Source: Burkholderia sp. Bp8963
Lineage (GTDB): Bacteria; Pseudomonadota; Gammaproteobacteria; Burkholderiales; Burkholderiaceae
Assembly (NCBI RefSeq): GCF_003854275.1
Contig: NZ_QTQP01000066.1
Span: forward strand, 1 to 33,434
Reading direction: 5' to 3'
Length of the DNA: 33,434 nt
Shown: positions 15,883-23,482 of the stretch, in pieces
How positions within the stretch are numbered: position 1 is the stretch's first letter
How the letters are laid out: each line of letters begins with the position of its first letter
The notes under the pieces: generated by a model
The model's input: the letters and a program-made list of their open reading frames with translations, nothing else
What the model was told of the DNA's origin: nothing
Databases searched by the model: none
Program-made: the position numbers and the translations under genes

Positions 15883-17145
15883 ATGAACTTCGAATACACG
15901 CCCAAAGTCAAGGAAATGCAAGCGCGCCTGCTGGCGTTCTTCGATCGGCACATCTACCCGAACGAGCATCGGTACGAGGAAGAGGTGGCGGCGAACCGCC
16001 GCGCGGGCAACGCGTGGGTGCCGACCAAGGTGATCGAGGAACTGAAGCCGCTGGCGCGCGAAGCGGGCCTGTGGAACCTGTTCCTGCCGCGCTCGTCGCG
16101 CGCGCCGGAAGGCCTGTCGAATCTGGAATACGCGTCGCTCTGCGAAATCATGGGCCGCGTGCCCTGGGCCGCGGAAGTGTTCAACTGCTCCGCGCCGGAC
16201 ACCGGCAACATGGAGACGCTCGAGCGCTATGCGTCCGAGGCGCTGAAGGACCGCTGGCTCGAGCCGCTGCTGCGCGGCGAGATTCGCTCGGCGTTCCTGA
16301 TGACCGAACCGGACGTGGCGTCGTCGGACGCGACCAACATCGAATGCCGGATCGAGCGCCAGGGCGACGAGTACGTGATCAACGGCCGCAAATGGTGGTC
16401 GTCGGGCGCCGGCGACCCGCGCTGCGCCGTCTATATCGTGATGGGCAAGACCGATCCGGACGCAGGCCGCCACGAGCAGCAGTCGATGATCGTGGTGCCG
16501 GCCGACACGCCGGGCATCACCGTGCTGCGCCACCTGCCGGTGTTCGGCTACGACGATGCGCCGCACGGCCACATGGAAATCGAGCTGAAGGACGTGCGCG
16601 TGCCCGCGTCGAACATCCTGCTGGGCGAAGGCCGCGGCTTCGAGATCGCGCAAGGCCGCCTCGGGCCGGGCCGCATCCACCACTGCATGCGCAGCATCGG
16701 CATCGCCGAGCGCGCGCTGGAACTGATGTGCAAGCGCCTGAGCTCGCGCGTCGCGTTCGGCAAGCCGCTCGCGCAGCAAAGCGTATGGCACGAGCGCATC
16801 GCCGAAGCGCGCTGCATGATCGAACAGGCGCGCCTGCTGACGCTGAAGGCCGCGTACATGATGGACACCGTCGGCAACAAGATTGCGAAGGCCGAGATCG
16901 CGATGATCAAGGTGGTGGCGCCGAACATCGCATGCCAGATCATCGACTGGGCGATCCAGGCACACGGCGCCGCCGGCGTGTCGGGCGATTTTCCGCTGGC
17001 GTACGCGTACGCGCTCCAGCGCACGCTGCGCTTCGCCGACGGCCCGGACGAAGTGCACCGCGCGGCGATCGCCAAGCTCGAGCTCGGGAAGCACCTGCAT
17101 CGGCTTGCCGATGTAGCCGACATGCCGGTCACGCGTGGCGCGTAG
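15883..17145 (+). CDS. Acyl-CoA dehydrogenase (ACAD10/11-like)
   Basis: A 420-residue flavoprotein dehydrogenase with the three-domain ACAD fold. An N-terminal helical domain is followed by a beta domain with the FAD-contacting block FLMTEPDVASSDATN (138-152) and WWSSGAGDP (171-179), then a C-terminal helical domain with RVAFGKPL (289-296) and HGAAGVSGD (361-369). Where typical ACADs carry the catalytic glutamate in YEGT, this protein reads FADGPDEVH (384-392), a signature I associate with the ACAD10/11 subgroup. In that subgroup a phosphorylated hydroxyacyl-CoA loses phosphate during conversion. AGGA lies eight bases before ATG 15883. Last enzyme gene of the operon. Confidence 0.92.
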   Translation: MNFEYTPKVKEMQARLLAFFDRHIYPNEHRYEEEVAANRRAGNAWVPTKVIEELKPLAREAGLWNLFLPRSSRAPEGLSNLEYASLCEIMGRVPWAAEVFNCSAPDTGNMETLERYASEALKDRWLEPLLRGEIRSAFLMTEPDVASSDATNIECRIERQGDEYVINGRKWWSSGAGDPRCAVYIVMGKTDPDAGRHEQQSMIVVPADTPGITVLRHLPVFGYDDAPHGHMEIELKDVRVPASNILLGEGRGFEIAQGRLGPGRIHHCMRSIGIAERALELMCKRLSSRVAFGKPLAQQSVWHERIAEARCMIEQARLLTLKAAYMMDTVGNKIAKAEIAMIKVVAPNIACQIIDWAIQAHGAAGVSGDFPLAYAYALQRTLRFADGPDEVHRAAIAKLELGKHLHRLADVADMPVTRGA

Positions 17146-17159
17146 CGCCGTGGAGCGCT

Positions 17160-17180
17160 CGCCGGGCCGGCGGCCCGGCG
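17160..17180 (+). terminator. Strong GC hairpin after the dehydrogenase gene
   Basis: CGCCGGGCC (17160-17168) and GGCCCGGCG (17172-17180) form nine perfect pairs over a three-base loop, 15 bases after the dehydrogenase stop. No T run follows. It may terminate or stabilise the operon mRNA before the LysR gene. Confidence 0.45.
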
Positions 17181-17230
17181 TAGACGCAAGCGCGGCGCTC
17201 GCCTTAAGATGCCGGCGAGGAGGCGACGCG

Positions 17231-18130
17231 ATGCGTTTATCGAAGCTGGACCTGAATCTGTTCGTCGTATTCGAGGCGATCTACGTCAAGCGCAACCTGA
17301 CGCGCGCGGCCGAGGTGCTGAGCATCACGCAGCCGGCCGTCAGCAACGCGCTGGCGCGCCTGCGCAAGACCCTGAACGATCCGCTGTTCGTCAGCACGCC
17401 GGCCGGGATGGTGCCGACGCCGATGGCGGAGAACATCATCGGCCGCGTGCGCGAGGCGCTGCAGCTGCTCGACTCCAGCGCGCACGAAGGCGACGTGTTC
17501 GAACCCGCGTCGTCCACGCGCGTGTTCCGGCTGAGCATGAGCGACCTGACCGAGGCGCTGGTGCTGCCGGCGCTCGGCGAGCTGCTGCAACAGCGTGCAC
17601 CGGGCATGCACGTGCGTAGCTATTACATGGATCGTGGCGAGGTGTCGACGGCGCTCGCGAACGGTTCCGTCGACATCGCGATCGATGCGCCGCCGCTCGT
17701 CGATTCGTCGCTGCAGCAGGCGCCGGCGGTTCGCGATCGCTATGCGTGCATGATCCGTCACGATCATCCGTTCAAAGGCGATGTGCTGTCGATGAACGAC
17801 TATCTCGCGATGGGACACATCCACGTGTCGAGCCGGCGCAAGGGCAGCGGCCACGTCGACACGGAACTGGCGCGCCTCGGGCATCGCCGCAACATTCAGA
17901 TGCGCGTCCAGCACTACATGGTCGCGCCGCTGATCGCGATGCGCGGCGATCTCGCGCTGACGGCGCCGCTCAGGCTGCTCAGGCGCTATCCGGCGCGCAT
18001 TCTCGAACTGCCGTTCGAGGTGCCCGATCTCGAATACTGCTGCTTCTGGCATCGCAGCGCCGAGCGCGACCAGGCCAATCAGTGGTTGCGCGAGCAGCTG
18101 ATGCAGCTGATGCGCGATATGGCCGACTGA
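17231..18130 (+). CDS. LysR-family transcriptional regulator (NodD/NahR-like)
   Basis: A 299-residue regulator. The N-terminal helix-turn-helix (LDLNLFVVFEAIY, then NLTRAAEVLSITQPAVSNAL at 22-41) has the pattern of the NodD/NahR/LinR branch. The C-terminal two-lobed effector domain starts near residue 90. GAGGAGGCGA precedes the ATG at 17231. It follows the acyl-CoA operon on the same strand and is the obvious candidate regulator of that operon, probably activating it in response to a pathway intermediate. It is not divergent from the operon, so the operator is most likely in 12378-12507. Confidence 0.9.
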   Translation: MRLSKLDLNLFVVFEAIYVKRNLTRAAEVLSITQPAVSNALARLRKTLNDPLFVSTPAGMVPTPMAENIIGRVREALQLLDSSAHEGDVFEPASSTRVFRLSMSDLTEALVLPALGELLQQRAPGMHVRSYYMDRGEVSTALANGSVDIAIDAPPLVDSSLQQAPAVRDRYACMIRHDHPFKGDVLSMNDYLAMGHIHVSSRRKGSGHVDTELARLGHRRNIQMRVQHYMVAPLIAMRGDLALTAPLRLLRRYPARILELPFEVPDLEYCCFWHRSAERDQANQWLREQLMQLMRDMAD

Positions 18131-18212
18131 TGCCGGGGCGGGCGAACGCGCGCATGACGTCCGGGCCGCCGGGCCAGCCTGCGCGTTGCCAAAAAAGTGT
18201 CGAATCCCGGCG

Positions 18213-18229
18213 GCGGCGCCGGGCGCCGC
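18213..18229 (+). terminator. GC hairpin between LysR and hybrid kinase
   Basis: GCGGCGCC (18213-18220) is mirrored by GGCGCCGC (18222-18229) around one central base, a near-perfect 17-base palindrome with no T run. It could end the LysR transcript, or be a protein-binding site upstream of the kinase gene. The remainder of 18131-18309 shows nothing I can name. Confidence 0.3.
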
Positions 18230-18309
18230 ATTCTTCGCCGGCACCCTCCCGATCGGTTCGCGTATGACTAAACTGAAGATGCGTCCGTGCCCGTTCCGGG
18301 GAAAAGATC

Positions 18310-19908
18310 ATGCGAATGCGTCATGCCCGTCCGTCTGCGCGATTGTCTCGTCGCAATGTCGAAGCGATCGAGGGGGAGTGGGGCTTCAGGTCGCTCGCGG
18401 ATGCGATCCCCCATATCATGTGGACGGCCGGGCCGGACGGCTCGCTCGACTACGTGAACCGCCGCGGGCTCGAGTTTGGCGGACTCACGCTCGAGCAGGC
18501 CCGCGCGCAGAACTGGGACCTCTTTCTTCATCCGGACGATCGGCAGCGCGCGGTCGAAGGCTGGGCGCACTCGATCGAGAGCGGCGACGAGTTTGAAATC
18601 GAATATCGCTTGAGGAGCGCGTCCGATGGCGCGTATCGCTGGTTCCTCTGCCGTGGGCTGCCGTACCGGGATCGCACCGGCAAGATCATCAAGTGGTTCG
18701 GCACCGAGACCGACATCGAGGACCAGAAGCAGGCGCAGGCCGCGGCGGAGCGCGCGAATCGCGCGAAGTCCGAGTTTCTATCCGGGATGAGCCACGAACT
18801 GCGCAGCCCGCTCAATGCGATCCTCGGCTTTGCGCAACTGCTGGCGTCCGAGACGCCGCCGCCGACGCCGTCGCAGCAGGCGAGCCTTGATCAGATCCTG
18901 CACGCGGGGTGGCACCTGCTCGCGTTGATCAACGAAGTGCTCGATCTCGCGAAGATCGAATCCGGGCACGTATCGATGTCGCCCGAGCCCGTATCGCTGC
19001 GCGACATCCTTCAGGAGTGCGCGGCGATGATCGGGCCGCAGGCGGAGCAGCGCGGGATTCGCGTGAACTTCCCGCGCGTCGATCCGCTTTGCCATGTCCG
19101 CGCCGACCGGACCCGCATCAAGCAGGTGCTGATCAATCTGCTGTCGAACGCCATCAAGTACAACCGGGCGTCGGGCACGGTCGACGTCGAATACGACACG
19201 TCCGTCGCGAAGCGGGTTCGCGTCAGCGTCCGCGATACCGGTGCGGGCCTGTCGCCGGGCCAGTTGAACCAGCTGTTCCAGCCGTTCAACCGCCTCGGGC
19301 AGGAAGCCGGCGCCGAAGAGGGCACGGGCATCGGCCTCGTGGTTGCGAAGCGGCTGACGGAACTGATGGGCGGCGCGATCGGCGTCGAGAGCACCGTCGG
19401 GAAGGGGAGCGTGTTCCGGATCGAGCTCGATTCGGCGCCGCCTCCGGAGGTGGCGGCGCCGGGCGGTGCACAATCCGACACACCAGGCGAGGGCGTCACG
19501 CAACACGATGCTGTCGAAGCGCCCGTGCATACCGTGCTCTATGTCGAGGACAACCCGGCCAACCTGAAACTGGTCGAGCAGCTGGTCGCAAGGCGCGCGG
19601 ACCTGCGCATGCTCAGCGCCGCGACGGGGCAAAGCGGTGTCGAACTCGCGCTCAGCGCGTTGCCGCAGGTGATCGTGATGGATATCAACCTGCCCGACAT
19701 CAGCGGCATCGAAGCGCTGGACATCCTGCGCAGGAACCCCGCGACGTCGGGTATTCCCGTCGTCGCGCTCAGTGCGAACGCGATGCCGCGCGACATCGAG
19801 AAGGGCCTGAAGGCGGGCTTCTTTCGCTATCTGACGAAGCCGATCAGGATCGACGCGTTCATGGATGCGCTTGCCGAAGCGATCGCGGGCGCGGAGGCAA
19901 AACACTAG
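18310..19908 (+). CDS. Cytoplasmic PAS hybrid histidine kinase/response regulator
   Basis: A 532-residue soluble hybrid kinase without membrane segments. A PAS domain occupies about residues 24-138 (PAS/PAC style, ending WFGTETDIEDQK). The kinase follows, with H-box SHELRSPLNAILG (His162), N-box NLLSNAIKYN (Asn280), G1 DTGAG (309-313) and G2 GTGIGL (338-343). After a Pro/Ala-rich linker comes a receiver domain with Glu413-Asp414, phosphoacceptor Asp458 (VMDINLPD) and Lys510. The ATG at 18310 follows GGGGAAAAGATC. A receiver-adenylate cyclase gene starts 28 bases downstream, which suggests this kinase phosphorylates that cyclase. PAS without TM segments points to an internal signal such as redox, a ligand or a flavin. 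Confidence 0.93.
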   Translation: MRMRHARPSARLSRRNVEAIEGEWGFRSLADAIPHIMWTAGPDGSLDYVNRRGLEFGGLTLEQARAQNWDLFLHPDDRQRAVEGWAHSIESGDEFEIEYRLRSASDGAYRWFLCRGLPYRDRTGKIIKWFGTETDIEDQKQAQAAAERANRAKSEFLSGMSHELRSPLNAILGFAQLLASETPPPTPSQQASLDQILHAGWHLLALINEVLDLAKIESGHVSMSPEPVSLRDILQECAAMIGPQAEQRGIRVNFPRVDPLCHVRADRTRIKQVLINLLSNAIKYNRASGTVDVEYDTSVAKRVRVSVRDTGAGLSPGQLNQLFQPFNRLGQEAGAEEGTGIGLVVAKRLTELMGGAIGVESTVGKGSVFRIELDSAPPPEVAAPGGAQSDTPGEGVTQHDAVEAPVHTVLYVEDNPANLKLVEQLVARRADLRMLSAATGQSGVELALSALPQVIVMDINLPDISGIEALDILRRNPATSGIPVVALSANAMPRDIEKGLKAGFFRYLTKPIRIDAFMDALAEAIAGAEAKH

Positions 19909-19936
19909 CGCGAATCCGGCAACCGGGTGGCGAAAC

Positions 19937-21124
19937 ATGATCGATTCCAGCGCGATCCTCGACGCGAGCATCCTGGTCGTCGACGATCTCGAAGCCAATG
20001 TGCTGCTGCTCGAGCAGTTGCTGCAGCGGGCCGGCTACACGCGTGTCGCATCGACGACGGATGCGTCCGCGGTGTACGAGCTTCACCGCCTGAACCGCTA
20101 CGACCTGATCCTGCTCGATCTCCAGATGCCCGGCATCGACGGCTTTCAGGTGATGGAGAACCTGAAGGCGCTCGAGGCGGACAGCTATCTCCCGGTCATC
20201 GTGATCACCGCGCAGCCGGCGCATAAACTGCGCGCGCTGCAGGCCGGTGCGAAGGATTTCATCAGCAAGCCGTTCGATCTGGCCGAAGTGCTGATGCGGG
20301 TTCGCAACATGCTGGAGGTGCGCCTGCTGCATCGGGAGCTGCGCAGCTACGGTCACGCGCTCGAGCAGAAGGTGCGCGAAGTGGAGGCGAGCCACGCGCT
20401 GATCCGCCGCCAGAGCGACGAATTGCAGAGCCTGTATGCGAAGGTCGTCGCCGAGCAGAAGGTGTCGGAGCGGCTGCTGCTCAACATGCTGCCCTTCCCG
20501 ATCGCCGAGCGGCTGAAGGCGCACCTCGACGACATCGCCGGGAGTTTCCCGGAAGTGATTGCGGACCGCTTCCCGGAGGTGTCGGTGCTGTTCGCGGATA
20601 TCGTCGATTTCACCGGCTTCTCGGCCGGCATGCGCCCCGAACAGCTCGTCGAGATGCTCAACGAGATCTTCACCGGCTTCGACATCATTGCCGACCACCG
20701 CGGCCTCGAGAAGATCAAGACGATCGGCGACGCGTACATGGCGGCCGCGGGCCTGCCCGTCCCGGCCGAGGACCACGCAATGCGGGCCGCGCACATGGCG
20801 CTCGACATGATCGACGCGCTGGCGCGCTTCAACGCGCTGCGGCACTGCAAGCTGCAGTTGCGGATCGGCATCAACAGCGGCGAGGTCGTGGCCGGCGTGA
20901 TCGGCAAGCGCAAGTTCATCTACGACCTGTGGGGGATGGCCGTGAATCTCGCGAGCCGGATGGAATCGCAGGGCGTGGCCGGGCGCGTGCAGGTGACGGA
21001 GGCGACGCGCGCAAGGTTGGGCGACCCGTTCGTGTTCGAGGAGCGCGGGATGATTGCCGCGAAAGGCCTCGGCGAGTTCCGCACGTGGTTCGTGGTGGGG
21101 AGAGACGGCGGGGCGGAGACTTGA
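19937..21124 (+). CDS. Receiver domain-class III adenylate cyclase
   Basis: A 395-residue cytoplasmic protein. The receiver domain (1-125) has Asp16/Asp17, phosphoacceptor Asp61 (LLDLQMP), Thr91 and Lys111. A coiled-coil-like linker (about 130-185) leads to the LLNMLP segment. The class III cyclase domain has metal-binding Asp221 (FADIVDF) and Asp265 (TIGDAYM), adenine-selecting lysine (EKIKT, 258-262) and Asp330 (YDLWG), and transition-state Asn337 and Arg341 (VNLASRM). All catalytic positions look intact, and the Lys/Asp pair favours ATP over GTP, so it should make cAMP. The preceding hybrid kinase is the likely phosphodonor. Confidence 0.93.
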   Translation: MIDSSAILDASILVVDDLEANVLLLEQLLQRAGYTRVASTTDASAVYELHRLNRYDLILLDLQMPGIDGFQVMENLKALEADSYLPVIVITAQPAHKLRALQAGAKDFISKPFDLAEVLMRVRNMLEVRLLHRELRSYGHALEQKVREVEASHALIRRQSDELQSLYAKVVAEQKVSERLLLNMLPFPIAERLKAHLDDIAGSFPEVIADRFPEVSVLFADIVDFTGFSAGMRPEQLVEMLNEIFTGFDIIADHRGLEKIKTIGDAYMAAAGLPVPAEDHAMRAAHMALDMIDALARFNALRHCKLQLRIGINSGEVVAGVIGKRKFIYDLWGMAVNLASRMESQGVAGRVQVTEATRARLGDPFVFEERGMIAAKGLGEFRTWFVVGRDGGAET

Positions 21125-21307
21125 AGCGGGGTGTTTCTGGTGCGCTAAGGGCCGCTGACCGCAGGGCGATACGTCGATGCGTCGACGTCGATCGCGCATC
21201 GAACGCCTGCATGTTCGTTTCCGTATCGACGTAGCTTGCTCGCATGGGTGCCTCGTGACACGCACGCAGCGGCAGCTACGTGCGTTGCGCGTAACGGTAC
21301 GCTGGCA
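21125..21307. other. Intergenic region between convergent genes
   Basis: The 183 bases separate the convergent cyclase and DUF4148 genes. They hold nested short inverted repeats, such as GATGCG with CGCATC and CGATACG with CGTATCG around 21168-21232, that could act as a bidirectional transcript end. No T run of note and no gene were seen. Confidence 0.3.
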
Positions 21308-21631
21308 TTACGGCTTCACTGCGGCAACCGCGGGTGCACCCGAATGCGTACCGGGCGCGCCGGCCGAACCATACGCAGCTGCGGCGCGTTGGGAATCGGC
21401 AAGACGCTTGGCGGCGAGGCGATCCTGCGCGGCGAGGATGTCTTCCGGATAGTTGCCGCCGTCGCCCGACGACGTGTTGTAGCCGACGGATTCGAGGTCG
21501 AGCAGTTCCTGGCGCACTTGCGCGCGCGTGACGGTCGATTTCGACGACTGCGCGAACGAGACGGCCGGCGTGGCAAGCAGAACGGCAGCGGCAGCGGAGA
21601 CGGTGGCGATGGTGACGAAGATGGATTTCAT
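21308..21631 (-). CDS. DUF4148 family exported protein
   Basis: A 107-residue small protein with a Sec signal peptide (basic MKS start, hydrophobic core about 5-22, AFA-type cleavage region ending VSFAQS). The mature part begins with the block TVTRAQVRQELLDLESVGYN and later YPEDILAAQDRLAAK, the typical DUF4148 pattern of Burkholderia periplasmic proteins. The function is unknown for the family. The start at 21631 was chosen because GAGGGA sits just upstream and it places the signal peptide at the N-terminus; the frame is open further upstream. The C-terminus is Ala/Gly-rich and probably disordered. Confidence 0.85.
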   Translation of the reverse strand: MKSIFVTIATVSAAAAVLLATPAVSFAQSSKSTVTRAQVRQELLDLESVGYNTSSGDGGNYPEDILAAQDRLAAKRLADSQRAAAAYGSAGAPGTHSGAPAVAAVKP

Positions 21632-21787
21632 GATTCCCTCAAGAGTGTTCGTTGCGACTCGGTATGAGCGGGATTTCCTGAGCCGATGAGTCAAGTCTAA
21701 GCAATCAGCGATACTGAATAAATCCCGATTCATGGTGAGCACTTTTCCAGAAAGTACGACATTGGCATCCGTCAGTCATTCGAAGCG

Positions 21788-22744
21788 TCACGCGTCCGCT
21801 TCCGCTACGCGAGCGATGCTCGCACCGAACGTGCGTGGCGCGGAGATCAACGGCAGCCTGAAGCGGGCGGCGGCCAGGTCGACGAAAGCGCGGACCTTGC
21901 CGGGCAGGAACTCGCGGCCCGGGTACACGAGCGACACCGCGACGCCATCGTTCACGATGCGATAGTCGCCGAGCAGGCGGGTCAGCGTGCCGATTCGCAG
22001 GTCGTTTGCAACCACGTACTCAGGCAGCAGCGCGACGCCGCAGCCCGCCAGCACGAGTTGCCGCTGCATCAGCGCGCTGTTCACCGTGATCGGCGCGTCG
22101 ATCTGGACGTTGTCGATCGTGCCGTTCGAGTCGGCCCATCGATAGGTCCTCGCACTGGCGGCAAGGCTGACGACTCGATGGTCGACGAGCTCGACCGGCC
22201 GCCGCGGCGCCGGCGCTTTCAGCAGATAGGCGGGCGATGCGACGGCGACGAGCGGCGCATGGACGAGCGTGCGCGACACAAGGGAGATCGACGTGATCAT
22301 CGTGTCCGCGACGATGCCGACGTCGAATCCGCCGCCGAGCAGGTCGACTTCCGACTCGGTCAGCGTGACGTGCAGCGACACATCCGGGTGGCGCGACTGG
22401 TACTCGGCGAACAGGCCCGCAAGTTCCGGCGACATCAGGCTGTCGAGCACGACGACGTTCAGGTCGCCGGCAATCTTGCTCGATTGCTGCGTCGCGCGCG
22501 ATTCGATCTCGGCGAGATCGAGCAGCAGCGCGCGGCACCCCTCCGCATAGCGGACGCCGATTTCGGTCAGGACGGTCTTGCGCGTCGAGCGCTGCAGCAG
22601 CTTGACACCCAGATGCGACTCGAGATCGCCGACATAGCGCGTCACCAGCGACGGCGACAGATTCAGCTGATTGGCCGCATGGGAAAAATGATGCGTGTCT
22701 GCAACCTTGAGAAAGACCCGCATCGCACTGAACAGATGGTTCAC
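21788..22744 (-). CDS. LysR-family transcriptional regulator
   Basis: A 318-residue regulator. The N-terminal winged helix-turn-helix (HFSHAANQLNLSPSLVTRYVG, about 18-38) is followed by a linker helix and an effector-binding domain from about residue 90. The HTH and domain layout resemble the group often annotated as LysR regulators of quinone/aldehyde reductases and efflux genes. The GTG start at 22744 was taken, with AAGAG upstream; an in-frame ATG seven codons later (22723) is possible. It is not divergent from any nearby gene: both flanking genes are small exported proteins on the same strand, so its target cannot be inferred. Confidence 0.88.
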   Translation of the reverse strand: MNHLFSAMRVFLKVADTHHFSHAANQLNLSPSLVTRYVGDLESHLGVKLLQRSTRKTVLTEIGVRYAEGCRALLLDLAEIESRATQQSSKIAGDLNVVVLDSLMSPELAGLFAEYQSRHPDVSLHVTLTESEVDLLGGGFDVGIVADTMITSISLVSRTLVHAPLVAVASPAYLLKAPAPRRPVELVDHRVVSLAASARTYRWADSNGTIDNVQIDAPITVNSALMQRQLVLAGCGVALLPEYVVANDLRIGTLTRLLGDYRIVNDGVAVSLVYPGREFLPGKVRAFVDLAAARFRLPLISAPRTFGASIARVAEADA

Positions 22745-22815
22745 GATGGCTCTTGGAAGGAGGGGGCGTTGAAAGGCCGTTCACGTCGAGGAACCGCGAG
22801 ACGTCACGACCGGCA

Positions 22816-23151
22816 TCAGCTGCCGAAGTAGGGATTGCAGAAGCTCGCCGGACCGACACATTGCGATTCAGGGGGGGCGTCGTGACCGGCCGGTGCGTTG
22901 ATGGCCGGGACGACCGCTTTCGTCGCGGCGGTGGCGCGACCGCCATTGCCGGCCTCGTTCGAGCGCGCAGGGAGTTGTGCCGTATAGGCCGGACCGGAAG
23001 CGGCGTCGGCGGCACGCGAGCCGCCGCCAGCCGTCAGTGCCGATTCCTGGTGGATGACGGAAGGTGCCTGTTGTTGTGCGGATGCGCTTGCGATGACGCC
23101 GGAAAATGCAATGAATGCGATTGCGGTGCTTATGATGAGATGCTTTGCCAT
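22816..23151 (-). CDS. Small exported protein of unknown function
   Basis: A 111-residue protein with a clear Sec signal peptide (MAKHLIIS, hydrophobic core to about 20, ASASAQ cleavage region). The mature part is low-complexity, rich in Ala, Pro, Gly and Ser, and ends in a short conserved-looking tail with two cysteines (CVGPASFCNPYFG) that could form a disulfide in the periplasm. I do not recognise a family. It resembles DUF4148-type small Burkholderia proteins in size and composition but lacks their TRAQVR block. It is a minus-strand gene, 71 bases upstream of the LysR start. Confidence 0.7.
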   Translation of the reverse strand: MAKHLIISTAIAFIAFSGVIASASAQQQAPSVIHQESALTAGGGSRAADAASGPAYTAQLPARSNEAGNGGRATAATKAVVPAINAPAGHDAPPESQCVGPASFCNPYFGS

Positions 23152-23482
23152 TTAGGATTCCGATTAAACGATTTCGTATTTTTTCAGGACGTGCGACACA
23201 GGCGCTGGAGCCTTCAACGCCAGGATTCGGCGTGACCGATTCACCGGGAATCGATGTTCAAAGGATGAAGGAAATCCGCAATCGTGTCCAAGGCGAATTT
23301 CCGATCTTCCCAATAAGGCAAATCGATAATTCGATGAAGATTTTGTGAAACGAATTGACGTTTCCGTTCTGCGTCGGTCCGGTCGACAGATCGATCACGC
23401 GGGGCCGTGATCAATCAGATTCGGAATCCGAATTTGAATGGTCGATAATGGATCGTTCACCGCCCGACAACGAACCCGAACG
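23152..23482. other. Intergenic region with two adjacent palindromes
   Basis: The 331 bases hold no convincing gene and are more AT-rich than their surroundings. GATCACG (23393-23399) pairs with CGTGATC (23406-23412), and ATTCGGA (23419-23425) pairs with TCCGAAT (23427-23433). They lie 50-90 bases beyond the 3' end of the LysR gene at 23483. They could be its transcript end or operators for the small exported-protein gene. No T run follows either hairpin on the minus strand. Confidence 0.4.
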
